Below, in pieces: positions 17,156-26,322 of a stretch of DNA of 64,000 nucleotides. This DNA comes from an uncultured Bacteroidota bacterium (GTDB lineage: Bacteria; Bacteroidota; Bacteroidia; Bacteroidales; P3). Under the pieces are notes generated by a model. The model worked only from the letters and a program-made list of their open reading frames with translations. It had not been told where the DNA came from and ran no database searches. The DNA lies in NCBI GenBank assembly GCA_902771735.1, contig CACXXO010000019.1, positions 1 through 64,000 of the forward strand, read 5' to 3'. Every line of letters starts with the position of its first letter. Positions within the stretch are counted from its first letter, which is position 1. The translations under genes were made by a program, and so were the position numbers.

Positions 17156-19565
17156 AAACACCATAACGAGGATTGTCCTGCTGGTGGGATCGGCGTTGCT
17201 GTTCACCGGCTGCTACACCAACCGCTATATTCCCGAGGGAAGCTATCGGCTGGACGAAGTGGAGCAGACGGTGACAATGGCCGACAGCAGCGCGGTGGGC
17301 CCCGAGATAAAGGATGCATTGAAAAAATCGAGCAACTACTATGTGCAGCGAAACAACTCCAAGGTATTCGGTGTGAGATGGCTGCCTGTGGGTATGTGGC
17401 TCTATAGCGTTGCAACGCCGACAGACAGTAGCTTTTGGGGCAACTATTGGCGGCGGCTGGGCCAAGCTCCGGTGATATATGACGAGGAAAAAGCCCGACG
17501 CACAACACGCCAGCTGAAAGGACTGCTGGAGAGCAAAGGGTGTTTCAATTCCAAGGTCACCTTTGACACCATTGAAACCACGGGACGTAAAATCACCATC
17601 GGCTACCGCATCACGGCAACACAGCGCTACATGATCGACGAGGTAAACTATCGCACCGGCAACGACACCATACGGCACCTGCTGGACCGATGGAAGAACG
17701 ACTCGCCACTGAAAGCAGGCATCTACTACGATCAGGAGATACTCTCGACAGAACGCTCCCGGTTGCTGAACCTCCTGCGCGAACGCGGATACTACAAAGC
17801 CACGCTTGACAACATCACTTTTGTGGTCGACACGACTTACGACGCGCAACGGTTGTCGGTAGATGTCGTCGTCGACAGCCGCAATCTGAGAGTGTTCCGC
17901 ATCAACAACATCTATATCTACCCCAACAGCACGGCAGGATTGCGAAGCAACGAGTCGGCTTTCGACACAACCATAGCGCCCTTCTATGACACTCGTGGGC
18001 GAAGCATCGACTTCCAGTTTGTCAAGGAAAAGGGGAAGAAGATGACCATCGACTCCACCACCATCTGTCGTGCCATGATGATGTTCCCCGGCATGCTCTA
18101 CCGTCCCTCTCACATCACCAACACCTACAATTCACTGCTCAACCTGCGCAATTTCAAGTACATCAATATCGAATTCAACGAATCGTCCTTCTCGACCGAT
18201 TCTGTGCCTCTAGTTGACGCACATGTGCGTCTAATCAACGCCACACAGCAAAAACTCTCCCTCTCGCTCGAGCTCACCAATGCCTCGCCCATCGGAGCCA
18301 CAGACTCGTCGTCCAACTTCTTCACATCGGGTAACCTGGGCATCGAGACTGCCCTTGAATACCAACACAAGAATCTCTTTGGCGGAGCCGAAATCCTCAA
18401 GGTGAAGAGTTCATTGCTCTTAGAACTGCCCAAATTCATTTTGAAAGGCGGCAACAGAAGTTTCTATGACAACTTTTCGACCTTTGAGGTGAACCTCGAC
18501 GCCTCGCTCGACATACCGGAGGCCTATCCCTTCTCATCGTTCTTCCGTCTGCAGGAGACACGACCCCATACCCTGTTGAACCTCGGAGGGTCCTACCAAT
18601 ACCGTTACTGGTTTGAACGCATCTTGGCCAACACCTCGTTTGGCTACACTTGGACATACCGCTACAACGACCTGGTCACAGGCCGCCCGTCGCACCGCAT
18701 CGCGCAGCACCAGCTTCTCCCCATCGAGTTCACCTTCGTCCGCATTCTCAACATCGACTACGACTTCATGCTCCGTCTCTTTGCCGTCAACGACCTGCGA
18801 ATCATCTACCAATATAACTCGCACTTCATCATGGATGCCCGCTACGACTTCTCCTACTCCAACCAACGGTTCGGCAGTCGCAACAATTTCTCTCTCTTCC
18901 ACTTCTCCGTGGAGAGCGCGGGTAACCTGCTCAATGCCTACTCCCACCTCGTCGACGGTAACGCCGACAGCAACTCGGTACGTGAAATACTGGGGGTTCC
19001 GTTCTCGCAATATGTACGCGGTCGCGCAGAATACACACACTATTTCTATCACGGACGACGTTCCACATTCGTCTCCCGAATTCTTCTCGGCGTGGGCATC
19101 CCCTACGGCAACTCGTTCGACATGCCCTACGAAAAGAGTTTCTTCGGTGGAGGCCCGACAACGCTCCGTGCCTGGCAATTGCGACGCATGGGCCCCGGCT
19201 CCTACGACGGCAGCACTGACATGATTGAACGCGTGGGCGACATCCAACTGGTGGTAAACCTCGAAGAGCGATTCCCCATTGCAGGCATCTTCGAAGGGGC
19301 ACTCTTCGCCGACATGGGCAACGTGTGGCTTCTCAACCCCTCTGTCCTCTACCCGGGAGGAGAACTTAAATGGGGCAACATCCTGAAAGAAATAGCCGTC
19401 GGAGTGGGACTCGGACTCCGTCTCAACGTCTCCATCGCCACACTCCGCCTCGACTTTGCCATTCCTCTCTACGACCCTGGCTATGAGACCTCTCTCCGCT
19501 GGCGCCCCCCTCATTGGACCCTGTCCCACATCGTCACCAATTTCGGCATCAACTATCCTTTCTAA
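17145..19565 (+). CDS. tamL: BamA/TamA-like surface antigen lipoprotein (TamL type)
   Basis: 806 residues. The start is TTG at 17145: it is the only position giving a basic N-terminus (KIKNTITR) ahead of the hydrophobic stretch and lipobox LLFTGC. POTRA-like repeats follow (QRYMIDEVNYRTGNDT, VFRINNIYIYPN), then a 16-strand Omp85 barrel with the conserved GGGPTTLRAWQLRRMGPGS loop. In Bacteroidetes this lipidated Omp85 member takes the place of TamA and helps assemble outer-membrane proteins. It overlaps waaA by 11 bp, so the two are translationally coupled. Confidence 0.87.
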   Translation: MKIKNTITRIVLLVGSALLFTGCYTNRYIPEGSYRLDEVEQTVTMADSSAVGPEIKDALKKSSNYYVQRNNSKVFGVRWLPVGMWLYSVATPTDSSFWGNYWRRLGQAPVIYDEEKARRTTRQLKGLLESKGCFNSKVTFDTIETTGRKITIGYRITATQRYMIDEVNYRTGNDTIRHLLDRWKNDSPLKAGIYYDQEILSTERSRLLNLLRERGYYKATLDNITFVVDTTYDAQRLSVDVVVDSRNLRVFRINNIYIYPNSTAGLRSNESAFDTTIAPFYDTRGRSIDFQFVKEKGKKMTIDSTTICRAMMMFPGMLYRPSHITNTYNSLLNLRNFKYINIEFNESSFSTDSVPLVDAHVRLINATQQKLSLSLELTNASPIGATDSSSNFFTSGNLGIETALEYQHKNLFGGAEILKVKSSLLLELPKFILKGGNRSFYDNFSTFEVNLDASLDIPEAYPFSSFFRLQETRPHTLLNLGGSYQYRYWFERILANTSFGYTWTYRYNDLVTGRPSHRIAQHQLLPIEFTFVRILNIDYDFMLRLFAVNDLRIIYQYNSHFIMDARYDFSYSNQRFGSRNNFSLFHFSVESAGNLLNAYSHLVDGNADSNSVREILGVPFSQYVRGRAEYTHYFYHGRRSTFVSRILLGVGIPYGNSFDMPYEKSFFGGGPTTLRAWQLRRMGPGSYDGSTDMIERVGDIQLVVNLEERFPIAGIFEGALFADMGNVWLLNPSVLYPGGELKWGNILKEIAVGVGLGLRLNVSIATLRLDFAIPLYDPGYETSLRWRPPHWTLSHIVTNFGINYPF

Positions 19566-19580
19566 ACCGATTCCACCAAA

Positions 19581-20489
19581 ATGAAAAAGAGAACCAAGAT
19601 ACTGACATACACCCTCATTACCGCCTCCGTAGTATTCTGGGGTATCAGCTTCATCCTCACCAAAGAACTCTTCCTCACGGAGGAGCACATGACCGTCACC
19701 TCGCTCATCGCATTGCGGCTGGCCATTGCATCGGCCGTCATGCTGCCTGCCCTCGCCCTCACCCATCGCCTTCAGCGCATCCGCAAGGAAGACATCAAAT
19801 GGTTTCTCCTCCTTGCTTTCTGCGAACCCTTCATCTACCACCTTTGCGAAACCAACGGCGTACGCCTTGTGAGCGGATCGTTGGCATCCGTCGTCATCGC
19901 CACCATACCCCTCTTCGTGCCTTTCGGCATGTGGCTGGGCTACCGGCAACGCATCAAACCCTCGCTCATTCTCGGCGTAGCACTCTCGCTGGCAGGTGTG
20001 ATTCTTATGCTTAACGGCGAAATCGGACTACAGGGGTCTGCTTTCCAAGGAATACTCTTCCTCTGTGGTGCTGTAGCCATTGCCGTCGTTTACACCCTGC
20101 TGCTTGTCAAAGTAGTGGACCACTACCACCCCCTCGTTGTCACCACATGGCAGAATGTCATCGGGTTGGTCTACTTCCTGCCGCTCGTACTGGCATTCGA
20201 CGCAGGAACCCTGCCGCTACTTTCATGGAGTCCCAAGATGTTGCTTCTCATCTTAGTGCTTGGCATCTTGTGTTCCACCCTCGCCTATGCAGGATACAAC
20301 TACGGTGTGCGCAACCTGGGAGCCTCCGAGGCCTGCATCTTCAACAACGCCATCCCCGTCTTTTCGCTCATTGCGGCTGTGGCCATCGGGCAGGAAGTGT
20401 TCAGTTGGAGCAAAGTCATCGGCATGGCCATCGTCATCGCTGGCGTCATCATCGCCCAAAATCCCTTGAGGGGAAATAGGACACCTTGA
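19581..20489 (+). CDS. EamA/DMT-family transporter
   Basis: 302 residues with ten predicted membrane helices in two repeated halves, each an EamA domain: residues about 10-145 (SVVFWGISFILTKELFL) and 155-297 (YAGYNYGVRNLGASEACIFN). Family members export small metabolites at the inner membrane. The gene follows tamL after 15 bp on the same strand, probably by readthrough. The substrate cannot be told from sequence. Confidence 0.88.
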   Translation: MKKRTKILTYTLITASVVFWGISFILTKELFLTEEHMTVTSLIALRLAIASAVMLPALALTHRLQRIRKEDIKWFLLLAFCEPFIYHLCETNGVRLVSGSLASVVIATIPLFVPFGMWLGYRQRIKPSLILGVALSLAGVILMLNGEIGLQGSAFQGILFLCGAVAIAVVYTLLLVKVVDHYHPLVVTTWQNVIGLVYFLPLVLAFDAGTLPLLSWSPKMLLLILVLGILCSTLAYAGYNYGVRNLGASEACIFNNAIPVFSLIAAVAIGQEVFSWSKVIGMAIVIAGVIIAQNPLRGNRTP

Positions 20490-20509
20490 AAAAACAGTAA
20501 GGATTCAAT

Positions 20510-20998
20510 TCAAAACTTGGAAAAATCCATCACTTCCAGCTCCGTCGGCTGAGGATTGAGCACGAACCTCACCAGCGTGGCTTTCTGGTGAAACCCTTGC
20601 CGTCCTGCGGCACCGGGGTTGATATGCAAAAAGTTGTAATCCTTGTCGTACATCACCCGAAGAATATGGCTATGACCACAAACAAAAATGTCAGGCTTGG
20701 CCAACTCCAGCGTCCGGCGTAGTTCATAGGGATAATGGCCAGGCCATCCGCCAATGTGCGTCATCAGCACCCGCTGGCCTTCCACCTCGAAGAAGGCACG
20801 TTCCTCGAGCTCGTAGTGCAGCGAAAAGCTGTCGCAGTTTCCCCACACCGCCCGTACAGGTTTCCATGCCCGCAATTCCTCCAACACCCCGGGACCGAGG
20901 TCGCCAGCATGCCACAACTCGTCGCAGTCCTTGAAAAACTCAAACACCTGCTCGCGCACCACGCCGTGCGTGTCACTCAAAACCCCAATTCTACGCAT
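20510..20998 (-). CDS. Metallophosphoesterase, YfcE/MJ0936-type phosphodiesterase
   Basis: 162 residues, the usual size. The metal-binding motifs appear in order: GVLSDTHG, ELWHAGDLG, VWGNCDS, LMTHIGG and FVCGHSH. Such enzymes use two divalent metals to cleave phosphodiesters; the natural substrate is not known. It converges with the transporter gene on the left. A heptamer repeat fills the gap to the next gene on the right. Confidence 0.9.
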   Translation of the reverse strand: MRRIGVLSDTHGVVREQVFEFFKDCDELWHAGDLGPGVLEELRAWKPVRAVWGNCDSFSLHYELEERAFFEVEGQRVLMTHIGGWPGHYPYELRRTLELAKPDIFVCGHSHILRVMYDKDYNFLHINPGAAGRQGFHQKATLVRFVLNPQPTELEVMDFSKF

Positions 20999-20999
20999 A

Positions 21000-21034
21000 A
21001 CTCAAAACTTGACACCTAACACTCAAACTACTCA
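21000..21034. repeat. Five heptamer units between two genes
   Basis: AACTCAA, AACTTGA, CACCTAA, CACTCAA and ACTACTC follow one another and occupy the gap between the phosphoesterase start and the end of the HATPase gene, including that gene's stop codon. Confidence 0.65.
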
Positions 21035-21576
21035 TTAGCCCCTATCTCTTTCAGGTTCTCCTCAACCATCTCCTTGAGATAGTTGATGATATGTATGTCG
21101 TTCATCGACATACCGTCCAGAGCCTCCTTCAGTTCGTCAGTGTCCAGCACAAACTCGTCCTTGTCGGTCTTGTAGGTAATCACAAAATGGATGTCCTCAT
21201 GAGCCGACAGCAACATCACCAACGTCCCCGAGAGGTCGCCCATCGGCGGACGGTCCCAGTTGTTGTGTTCGAACCAGAACTCCAGCTTTGTCCCCACACC
21301 CACCTCGCTCTCAATCTTCATCCCGCCGCCGCAGCGCTCAGTGTTCATCTTGATGAGCGGCAGGCCGAGACCCACCTTGCGCGTGGTACGCGAGGTTGTA
21401 TAGGGATCGGTCACCTTGGCCAGAAACTCCTTAGACATCCCCTTCCCGTTGTCCTCTATGGTGAAATGGAAAACATTGTCCTTAAGGCTGTCCTTGATAG
21501 TCAGTTTCACATCCTTGGCCCCGGCAGCCGTCGAATTCTCCATCAGATCATACACATGCATCGCCAACTCTTTCAT
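21028..21576 (-). CDS. Histidine-kinase-like ATPase domain protein
   Basis: 182 residues. Residues 1-110 form an HATPase_c fold: an N-box ENSTAAGAK, the G1 box IEDNGKGMS and the G2-like KVGLGLPLI. There is no phosphorylated-His domain, so it is a stand-alone ATP-binding protein. The C-terminal 70 residues are a separate small domain. Similar stand-alone proteins are found near hydrogenase genes in anaerobes, but no hydrogenase gene is in this window. It is transcribed from a promoter at 21628. Confidence 0.8.
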   Translation of the reverse strand: MKELAMHVYDLMENSTAAGAKDVKLTIKDSLKDNVFHFTIEDNGKGMSKEFLAKVTDPYTTSRTTRKVGLGLPLIKMNTERCGGGMKIESEVGVGTKLEFWFEHNNWDRPPMGDLSGTLVMLLSAHEDIHFVITYKTDKDEFVLDTDELKEALDGMSMNDIHIINYLKEMVEENLKEIGANE

Positions 21577-21627
21577 ATCTTGACTTTTTTGCTTTTAGAC
21601 ACTTTGACTTTTAGACTTTACAAATTG

Positions 21628-21635
21628 CAAAAATA
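21628..21635 (-). promoter_or_regulatory. -7 box for the HATPase gene
   Basis: TATTTTTG on the minus strand, 52 bp before the start codon. Repeated TTTAGAC-like units lie between it and the gene. Confidence 0.5.
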
Positions 21636-21708
21636 CACATAAAAAATCATTCCCGCAACAATAAAATATCAACAACCTCGTTTTTATATATAATTCATAT
21701 ATTTTAAG

Positions 21709-21742
21709 TAGAGACGTGGGCCTGCCCCGTCTCCAAATATTA
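21709..21742. repeat. 34-bp direct repeat, copy 1
   Basis: Contains the imperfect hairpin GAGACGTGGGCCTGCCCCGT followed by CTC, then CCAAATATTA. Identical to 24252-24285 except for one base. The two copies flank the lipoprotein and sugar-transferase genes. Confidence 0.8.
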
Positions 21743-21760
21743 AGTAATTAAAAGAGCGAC

Positions 21761-22735
21761 ATGAAACCTCTCAACATATTCCACCCGGAGCGCCGGCACC
21801 TCGCCGGCATCTGCCTGGCGGCCATTGCCATCCTGCTGTCCGCCTGCACCCGCGACGACGACTTTGTCGACCCGGCTTTCCTCCACATCGAAGCCATCGA
21901 CCTCGTACCCCCGGCATCCAACCCCATTACTCTCGAAAGCGGATTCTACACCTCCGACATCGTCGCCTGCTATGTCGCCGCCCACTATCCCGGAGCCCCA
22001 AGCCTCGACACCCTGGGTCTCTTCCAACTCCCCTTCACTGTACCCATCCTCCACGACGGTCCCATCGAATACCTGCAGGTATACCCCGCCGTCCGCCAGT
22101 CGGGTTCCTCCTCCCAACTCCCCTTCTACACCTTCTACAACCCCATCACCATCACCAAGCACACCTTCACCCTCGGCGGCACCACCTACACCGACACCCT
22201 CTTCACCCGCTCCCACGACACCCTCCGTTTCGACACCCTCCACACCACCTACAACATCAACCTCTCCAACGTCCACATGTTCGAACTCTTCGAGCCCACC
22301 TCCTCCTCCCTCTTCTTCGACTCCGTCATCTGGCACAAACATGCCCCCGACGAGGCCTGTTCCGGCCAGGGCTACGCCTCCGTCCATGTCCCCGACACCC
22401 TCGACCGTGTCCCCTTCTCCATCGACTACGACTTCTACGTCAACGATCCCACACGTGCCGTCTACCTCGAACTCGACTCCCGCTCCGACATCCCCTTCGA
22501 AATCTATATGGAAGACTCCTACGTCTCGGGCTCCTCCACCGACATCCAGCGCGTCATGGTCATCAACCCCTCCACCAAATGGCAGCACATCTATGTCAAC
22601 CTTGGACGCACATGGAGCTGGTTCAACCACAATATCCCCTTCCGTCTCTCCTTCGCCGCCCTCAACGTCGAACGGCAGACCGGCGACATCCGCATCGATA
22701 ACGTCCGCGTCCTCTCCACCGCCATCACCAACTAA
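21761..22735 (+). CDS. Lipoprotein of unknown function
   Basis: 324 residues. A signal peptide ends in the lipobox AILLSACTRDDD, so Cys29 is probably lipidated. The rest is beta-rich and carries paired Asp and Thr, such as YTDTLFTRSHDTLRFDTLHT, as in surface lipoproteins of Bacteroidetes. Codon third positions are almost all C, more than in neighbouring genes. It precedes the sugar transferase by 54 bp and both lie between the copies of a 34-bp repeat. No family recognised. Confidence 0.7.
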   Translation: MKPLNIFHPERRHLAGICLAAIAILLSACTRDDDFVDPAFLHIEAIDLVPPASNPITLESGFYTSDIVACYVAAHYPGAPSLDTLGLFQLPFTVPILHDGPIEYLQVYPAVRQSGSSSQLPFYTFYNPITITKHTFTLGGTTYTDTLFTRSHDTLRFDTLHTTYNINLSNVHMFELFEPTSSSLFFDSVIWHKHAPDEACSGQGYASVHVPDTLDRVPFSIDYDFYVNDPTRAVYLELDSRSDIPFEIYMEDSYVSGSSTDIQRVMVINPSTKWQHIYVNLGRTWSWFNHNIPFRLSFAALNVERQTGDIRIDNVRVLSTAITN

Positions 22736-22789
22736 CACCACTTATTTGGCATTTCGACCCTTTAGACTTTTTAGACTTTAGACTCATCT

Positions 22790-24250
22790 ATGAAAAAAAA
22801 GCAAACCCTCAAATACATTCTCTGCGACACCCTCGCAGCCCTCCTCTCGTGGACCGCACTCTTCGCCTTCCGCAAACTCGTCCTCGACCCCGTTCCCTCG
22901 CAGCTCCTTTTCGACGATGCCAACTACTACCTCGGGCTTGTCGTCATCCCCGCCGGCTGGCTGGCGCTCTACACCATCCTCGGCACCTACCGCAACGTGC
23001 TCCGCAAGGCCCGTCTCAAGGAACTCCTCGACACCCTTCTCGCCTCTCTCCTCGGCTCCGTCGTCATCTTTTTCATCCTCCTCCTCGACGACAGCGTTGT
23101 CTCCTACCGCCAACACTACCTCGCATTCCTCTTCCTCCTCCTCGTCCACTTCACACTCACCTACCTCCTGCGTCTCATCATCACCTCGCAGACCGTCCGC
23201 CGCGTCCACACCCGCCAGATAGGCTTCCCCACCCTCCTCATTGGCTCCGGCAGCAAAGCTCTCCACACCTACCTCGACATCGAGAACCAGGAGACCTACT
23301 CCGGCAACCTCTTCATCGGTTACGTCCAAATTGAAAACTCAAAATCGGAAACCGAGAAAAGCGACGGCACAGACAATAAATCTCAACAATCATCTCTCAA
23401 CCCCCAACTAACCAACGTGATGCCCCTCCTCGGCACCACCGATGACCTGCACCGCCTTATCGACGAACACCACATCGAGGAAGTCATCATAGCCCTCGAG
23501 GACAACCAGAAACACCTCATCAACAGCATCCTGCAGCACCTCAACGCCACCGCCGACCTCATCATCAAGATTACCCCCGACGCGCGCGACCTCATCGTGG
23601 GCTCCGTCAAGCAGGAATCAATCTTCCACTCCCCCTTCATCGTCATCAACAACCGACTCATGTCCGAATGGCAATACTCCCTCAAGCGCATTTCCGACGT
23701 CATCATCGCACTTCTCGCCATGGTTCTCCTCTCGCCCGTCTACCTCGTCACCGCCATCATCGTCCGTTGCACCTCCCCGGGACCCGTCTTCTATGCCCAA
23801 GAGCGCATAGGACTCCACGGACGCCCCTTCCGCATGCACAAATTCCGCTCCATGTATGTCGACGCCGAGCAGGCCGGTCCTGCCCTCTCCAAAGACGACG
23901 ACCCTCGCATCACCCCCTTCGGACGCTTCATGCGCAAAGTGCGCCTCGACGAGATTCCGCAGTTCTACAACGTCCTCCGCGGCACCATGTCAATCGTCGG
24001 ACCACGTCCCGAGCGCCAATACTACATCGACCAAATAGTCAAGCGCGCCCCCGAGTATCTGCTCCTGCAGCGCATCAAACCCGGCATAACCTCGTGGGGA
24101 CAGGTCAAATACGGCTATGCCTCGTCGGTCGACGAGATGATCGAGCGCCTGCGTTACGACCTCCTCTACCTCGACAACATGTCCATCACCACCGACCTCA
24201 AGATCATGGTCTACACCGCCAAAATCATCCTCCAAGGCCGCGGGAAATAA
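22790..24250 (+). CDS. Polyprenyl-phosphate sugar phosphotransferase (exopolysaccharide initiation)
   Basis: 486 residues. Four N-terminal membrane helices (residues 10-125) and a CoA-binding-like middle domain are followed by a fifth helix (VIIALLAMVLLSPVYLVTA) and the catalytic domain with GPVFYAQERIGLHGRPF, KFRSM, RKVRLDEIPQFYNVLRG and GPRPE. This is the PglC/WbaP-type fold that loads the first sugar phosphate onto undecaprenyl phosphate at the inner membrane. Residues about 182-208 are a polar linker encoded by heptamer repeats at 23334-23413. Strongly C-biased codons. A terminator follows. Confidence 0.92.
   Translation: MKKKQTLKYILCDTLAALLSWTALFAFRKLVLDPVPSQLLFDDANYYLGLVVIPAGWLALYTILGTYRNVLRKARLKELLDTLLASLLGSVVIFFILLLDDSVVSYRQHYLAFLFLLLVHFTLTYLLRLIITSQTVRRVHTRQIGFPTLLIGSGSKALHTYLDIENQETYSGNLFIGYVQIENSKSETEKSDGTDNKSQQSSLNPQLTNVMPLLGTTDDLHRLIDEHHIEEVIIALEDNQKHLINSILQHLNATADLIIKITPDARDLIVGSVKQESIFHSPFIVINNRLMSEWQYSLKRISDVIIALLAMVLLSPVYLVTAIIVRCTSPGPVFYAQERIGLHGRPFRMHKFRSMYVDAEQAGPALSKDDDPRITPFGRFMRKVRLDEIPQFYNVLRGTMSIVGPRPERQYYIDQIVKRAPEYLLLQRIKPGITSWGQVKYGYASSVDEMIERLRYDLLYLDNMSITTDLKIMVYTAKIILQGRGK
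23334..23413 (+). repeat. Two blocks of heptamer units inside the sugar transferase gene
   Basis: Block one, 23334-23361: AAAACTC, AAAATCG, GAAACCG, AGAAAAG. Block two, 23379-23413: AATCTCA, ACAATCA, TCTCTCA, ACCCCCA, ACTAACC. The frame stays open and yields a Lys/Ser/Gln/Asn-rich linker. Confidence 0.65.
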
Positions 24251-24251
24251 A

Positions 24252-24285
24252 TAGAGACGTGGGCCTGCCCCTTCTCCAAATATTA
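24252..24285. repeat. 34-bp direct repeat, copy 2
   Basis: Begins right after the sugar transferase stop. It differs from 21709-21742 only by G to T in the right arm of the hairpin. Confidence 0.8.
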
Positions 24286-24317
24286 GTAAACCCATCAAAC
24301 CTTAAACCTTATGTTCC

Positions 24318-24355
24318 CAGCCGTCTCCTTCCGAGAGGGAACGGCTGTTTTGTTT
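24318..24355 (+). terminator. Terminator after the sugar transferase
   Basis: Stem CAGCCGT / ACGGCTG with inner pairing, followed by TTTTGTTT. Confidence 0.65.
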
Positions 24356-24736
24356 ACCTCTCCTTCCCTATCGGAAAGGAAACGAAGAGATGCAGAGGTA
24401 CCACACAACGGAAGCAGGCGAAAACCACGGAGACTCCTCCTTCCACATCACCGGACATCGACAAACATCAGAGCCAGCACCACACCCGACAACGTCGGAG
24501 ATGCCTACCACACACAGAAAACGGCTGCTACCGACAAAGCACGAAATACCTACCAACTACCTGCCAACGCCCTACCAACTCCTACCATGGTAGGAGTTGG
24601 TAGGGCGTTGGCAGGGCTTTCGTAGGGCGATCACACTAAGTCTGTGGCAGTTAGATTCTTTTCAATGGTTATAATGCTGTATTTTAGCATATTATATAAA
24701 AGCACAGAAATCCGACTAAAGTTTTTTGAAAAATTT
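24356..24736. other. Noncoding stretch containing a large palindrome
   Basis: No gene is visible. The only marked structure is the perfect palindrome at 24560-24615. The remainder has no clear repeats or start signals. Confidence 0.5.
24560..24615. repeat. Perfect 56-bp palindrome, copy 1 of the 11-mer element
   Basis: Arms 24560-24587 and 24588-24615 are exact reverse complements with no loop and meet at CCATGG. Each arm is made of 11-nt units related to CCTACCAACTC. Looser pairing extends about 10 bp on each side. No T run follows, so it is not a normal terminator. Related copies are at 36938-37007 and 53775-53845. Confidence 0.9.
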
Positions 24737-24768
24737 TTGACAATGTAAGTAATTTAGTTGTATATTTG
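24737..24768 (+). promoter_or_regulatory. Promoter of arginine decarboxylase
   Basis: -33 TTG at 24737 and -7 TATATTTG at 24761-24768, 21 bp apart, 61 bp before the gene. Confidence 0.6.
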
Positions 24769-24829
24769 CAAAACAATCCAAGTGAGTCGGATTGACAGAT
24801 ATGGTTGAATTTTAATTAAATCGATTAAA

Positions 24830-26254
24830 ATGAAGAACAAGTATTACGACCTGATTGACCAGACATTCGATTTTCCGCAGGACGAATTCCGGACGGAGGA
24901 CGGCGAATTGTTTTTTCACGACATACCGTTGATGGAAATCATCAAACAATACGGTACGCCGCTGAAGATCACCTACCTGCCCAAGATAAGCAGTCAGATT
25001 CAGCGGGCCAAACGCTTGTTCAACGTGGCCATTGCCAAGACCGACTACCGGGGCACCTACAACTACTGCTACTGCACCAAGAGCAGCCACTTCGCCTTCG
25101 TGCTCGAGGAGGCATTGAAGAACGACATCAACCTCGAGACGTCGTCGGCTTTCGACATCAACCTCATCCAGGAGTTGCACGCCCAGGGGTTGGTGGACAA
25201 GGATAAGGCCATCGTATGCAACGGATTTAAAAAGGAGCAGTATGTCCAGAACATCGTGGATCTCTTTGGCGAGGGGTTCCACAATGTGATTCCGGTGCTG
25301 GACAACAAGAACGAGTACTACCTGCTGGACAAAATGCTGGAGGAGGCCGGCAAGACGGGCGCGTCCACCGAGAAAGAGCGCATGTGCTTAGGAATCAGGA
25401 TTGCCGCCGAAGAGGAGCCGAAGTTCGACTTCTATACCTCGAGGTTGGGAATACGCTACAACGACATCGTGAGCTTCTACGAGGAGCAGATAAAGCCCAA
25501 CGAGAGGTTCCGTTTCAAGATGCTGCATTTCTTCATCAACACGGGCATCCGCGACACGGCCTACTACTGGAACGAGCTGTCGAAGTGCGTCAATGTCTAC
25601 TGCGACCTGAAACGCATCTGCCCTGAACTGGACTCGCTGAACATAGGCGGCGGATTCCCCTGCAAGGTGAGTCTGGCGGCCAACTACGACTACGAGTACA
25701 TGGCCGAGGAGATTCTGGCACAGATAAAGAACATCTGCACCCTGCGAGGCGTGGAGGAGCCCAACATCTTCACCGAGTTTGGGTCGTTCACCGTGGGCGA
25801 GAGCGGTGCCACCCTCTATAGCATCCTCGACCAGAAGCAGCAGAACGACCGCGAGCTGTGGTACATGATTGACAGCAGCTTCATCACCACGCTGCCCGAC
25901 ACCTGGGGCATCAACCAGCGCTTCATCATGCTGCCCATCAACCACTGGGACTGCGAGTACCAGCGCGTGTTCCTCGGCGGCCTGACGTGCGACTCGGAGG
26001 ACTACTACAACGCCGACAGCCATGCCAACGCCATCTTCCTGCCGAAAATGCAGAAAGACGACCCCCTGTACATCGGCTTTTTCCACACGGGAGCCTACCA
26101 GGAGAGCATCGGCGGCTACGGCGGCATCCAACATTGCCTCATCCCGGCGCCCAAGCACGTCATCATCGACAAGGACGAGAACGGCGAATACACGACGAAA
26201 CTCTTCGCCAAGGAGCAGAGCTACAAGTCTATGCTGAAGATATTAGGATATTAA
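24830..26254 (+). CDS. speA: Arginine decarboxylase, short Bacteroidetes type
   Basis: 474 residues. The PLP-binding alanine-racemase-like barrel (YYCYCTKSSHFAFVLEEAL-like, with the PLP Lys in CTKSSH) is followed by SLNIGGGFP, the phosphate-binding Gly loop, and the C-terminal sheet domain with GGLTCDSEDYY carrying the active-site Cys. The whole chain follows the pattern of the roughly 465-residue enzymes annotated as arginine decarboxylase in Flavobacteriia, not the 630-residue E. coli SpeA. It would make agmatine for polyamine synthesis in the cytoplasm. Transcribed alone, with a strong bidirectional terminator after it. Confidence 0.83.
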   Translation: MKNKYYDLIDQTFDFPQDEFRTEDGELFFHDIPLMEIIKQYGTPLKITYLPKISSQIQRAKRLFNVAIAKTDYRGTYNYCYCTKSSHFAFVLEEALKNDINLETSSAFDINLIQELHAQGLVDKDKAIVCNGFKKEQYVQNIVDLFGEGFHNVIPVLDNKNEYYLLDKMLEEAGKTGASTEKERMCLGIRIAAEEEPKFDFYTSRLGIRYNDIVSFYEEQIKPNERFRFKMLHFFINTGIRDTAYYWNELSKCVNVYCDLKRICPELDSLNIGGGFPCKVSLAANYDYEYMAEEILAQIKNICTLRGVEEPNIFTEFGSFTVGESGATLYSILDQKQQNDRELWYMIDSSFITTLPDTWGINQRFIMLPINHWDCEYQRVFLGGLTCDSEDYYNADSHANAIFLPKMQKDDPLYIGFFHTGAYQESIGGYGGIQHCLIPAPKHVIIDKDENGEYTTKLFAKEQSYKSMLKILGY

Positions 26255-26279
26255 GAGTAATGGTATACAAACAAAAATA

Positions 26280-26316
26280 GGCGGGCCGCCGAATGGCGGC
26301 CCGCCTCTTTTGTTTT
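26280..26316. terminator. Bidirectional terminator between convergent genes
   Basis: An 11-bp perfect stem GGCGGGCCGCC / GGCGGCCCGCC around GAAT, with a T-rich tail on both strands. It serves arginine decarboxylase and the long leftward run ending at 26323. Confidence 0.92.
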
Positions 26317-26322
26317 GTGGGG

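Noticed and set aside
24560-24615. Palindrome as a transcription terminator
   Set aside because: No T run on either strand, and a separate terminator already follows the upstream gene at 24318-24355.
24311-24625. 104-codon plus-strand frame after the sugar transferase
   Set aside because: It begins inside a terminator and runs into the perfect palindrome; composition is not protein-like.
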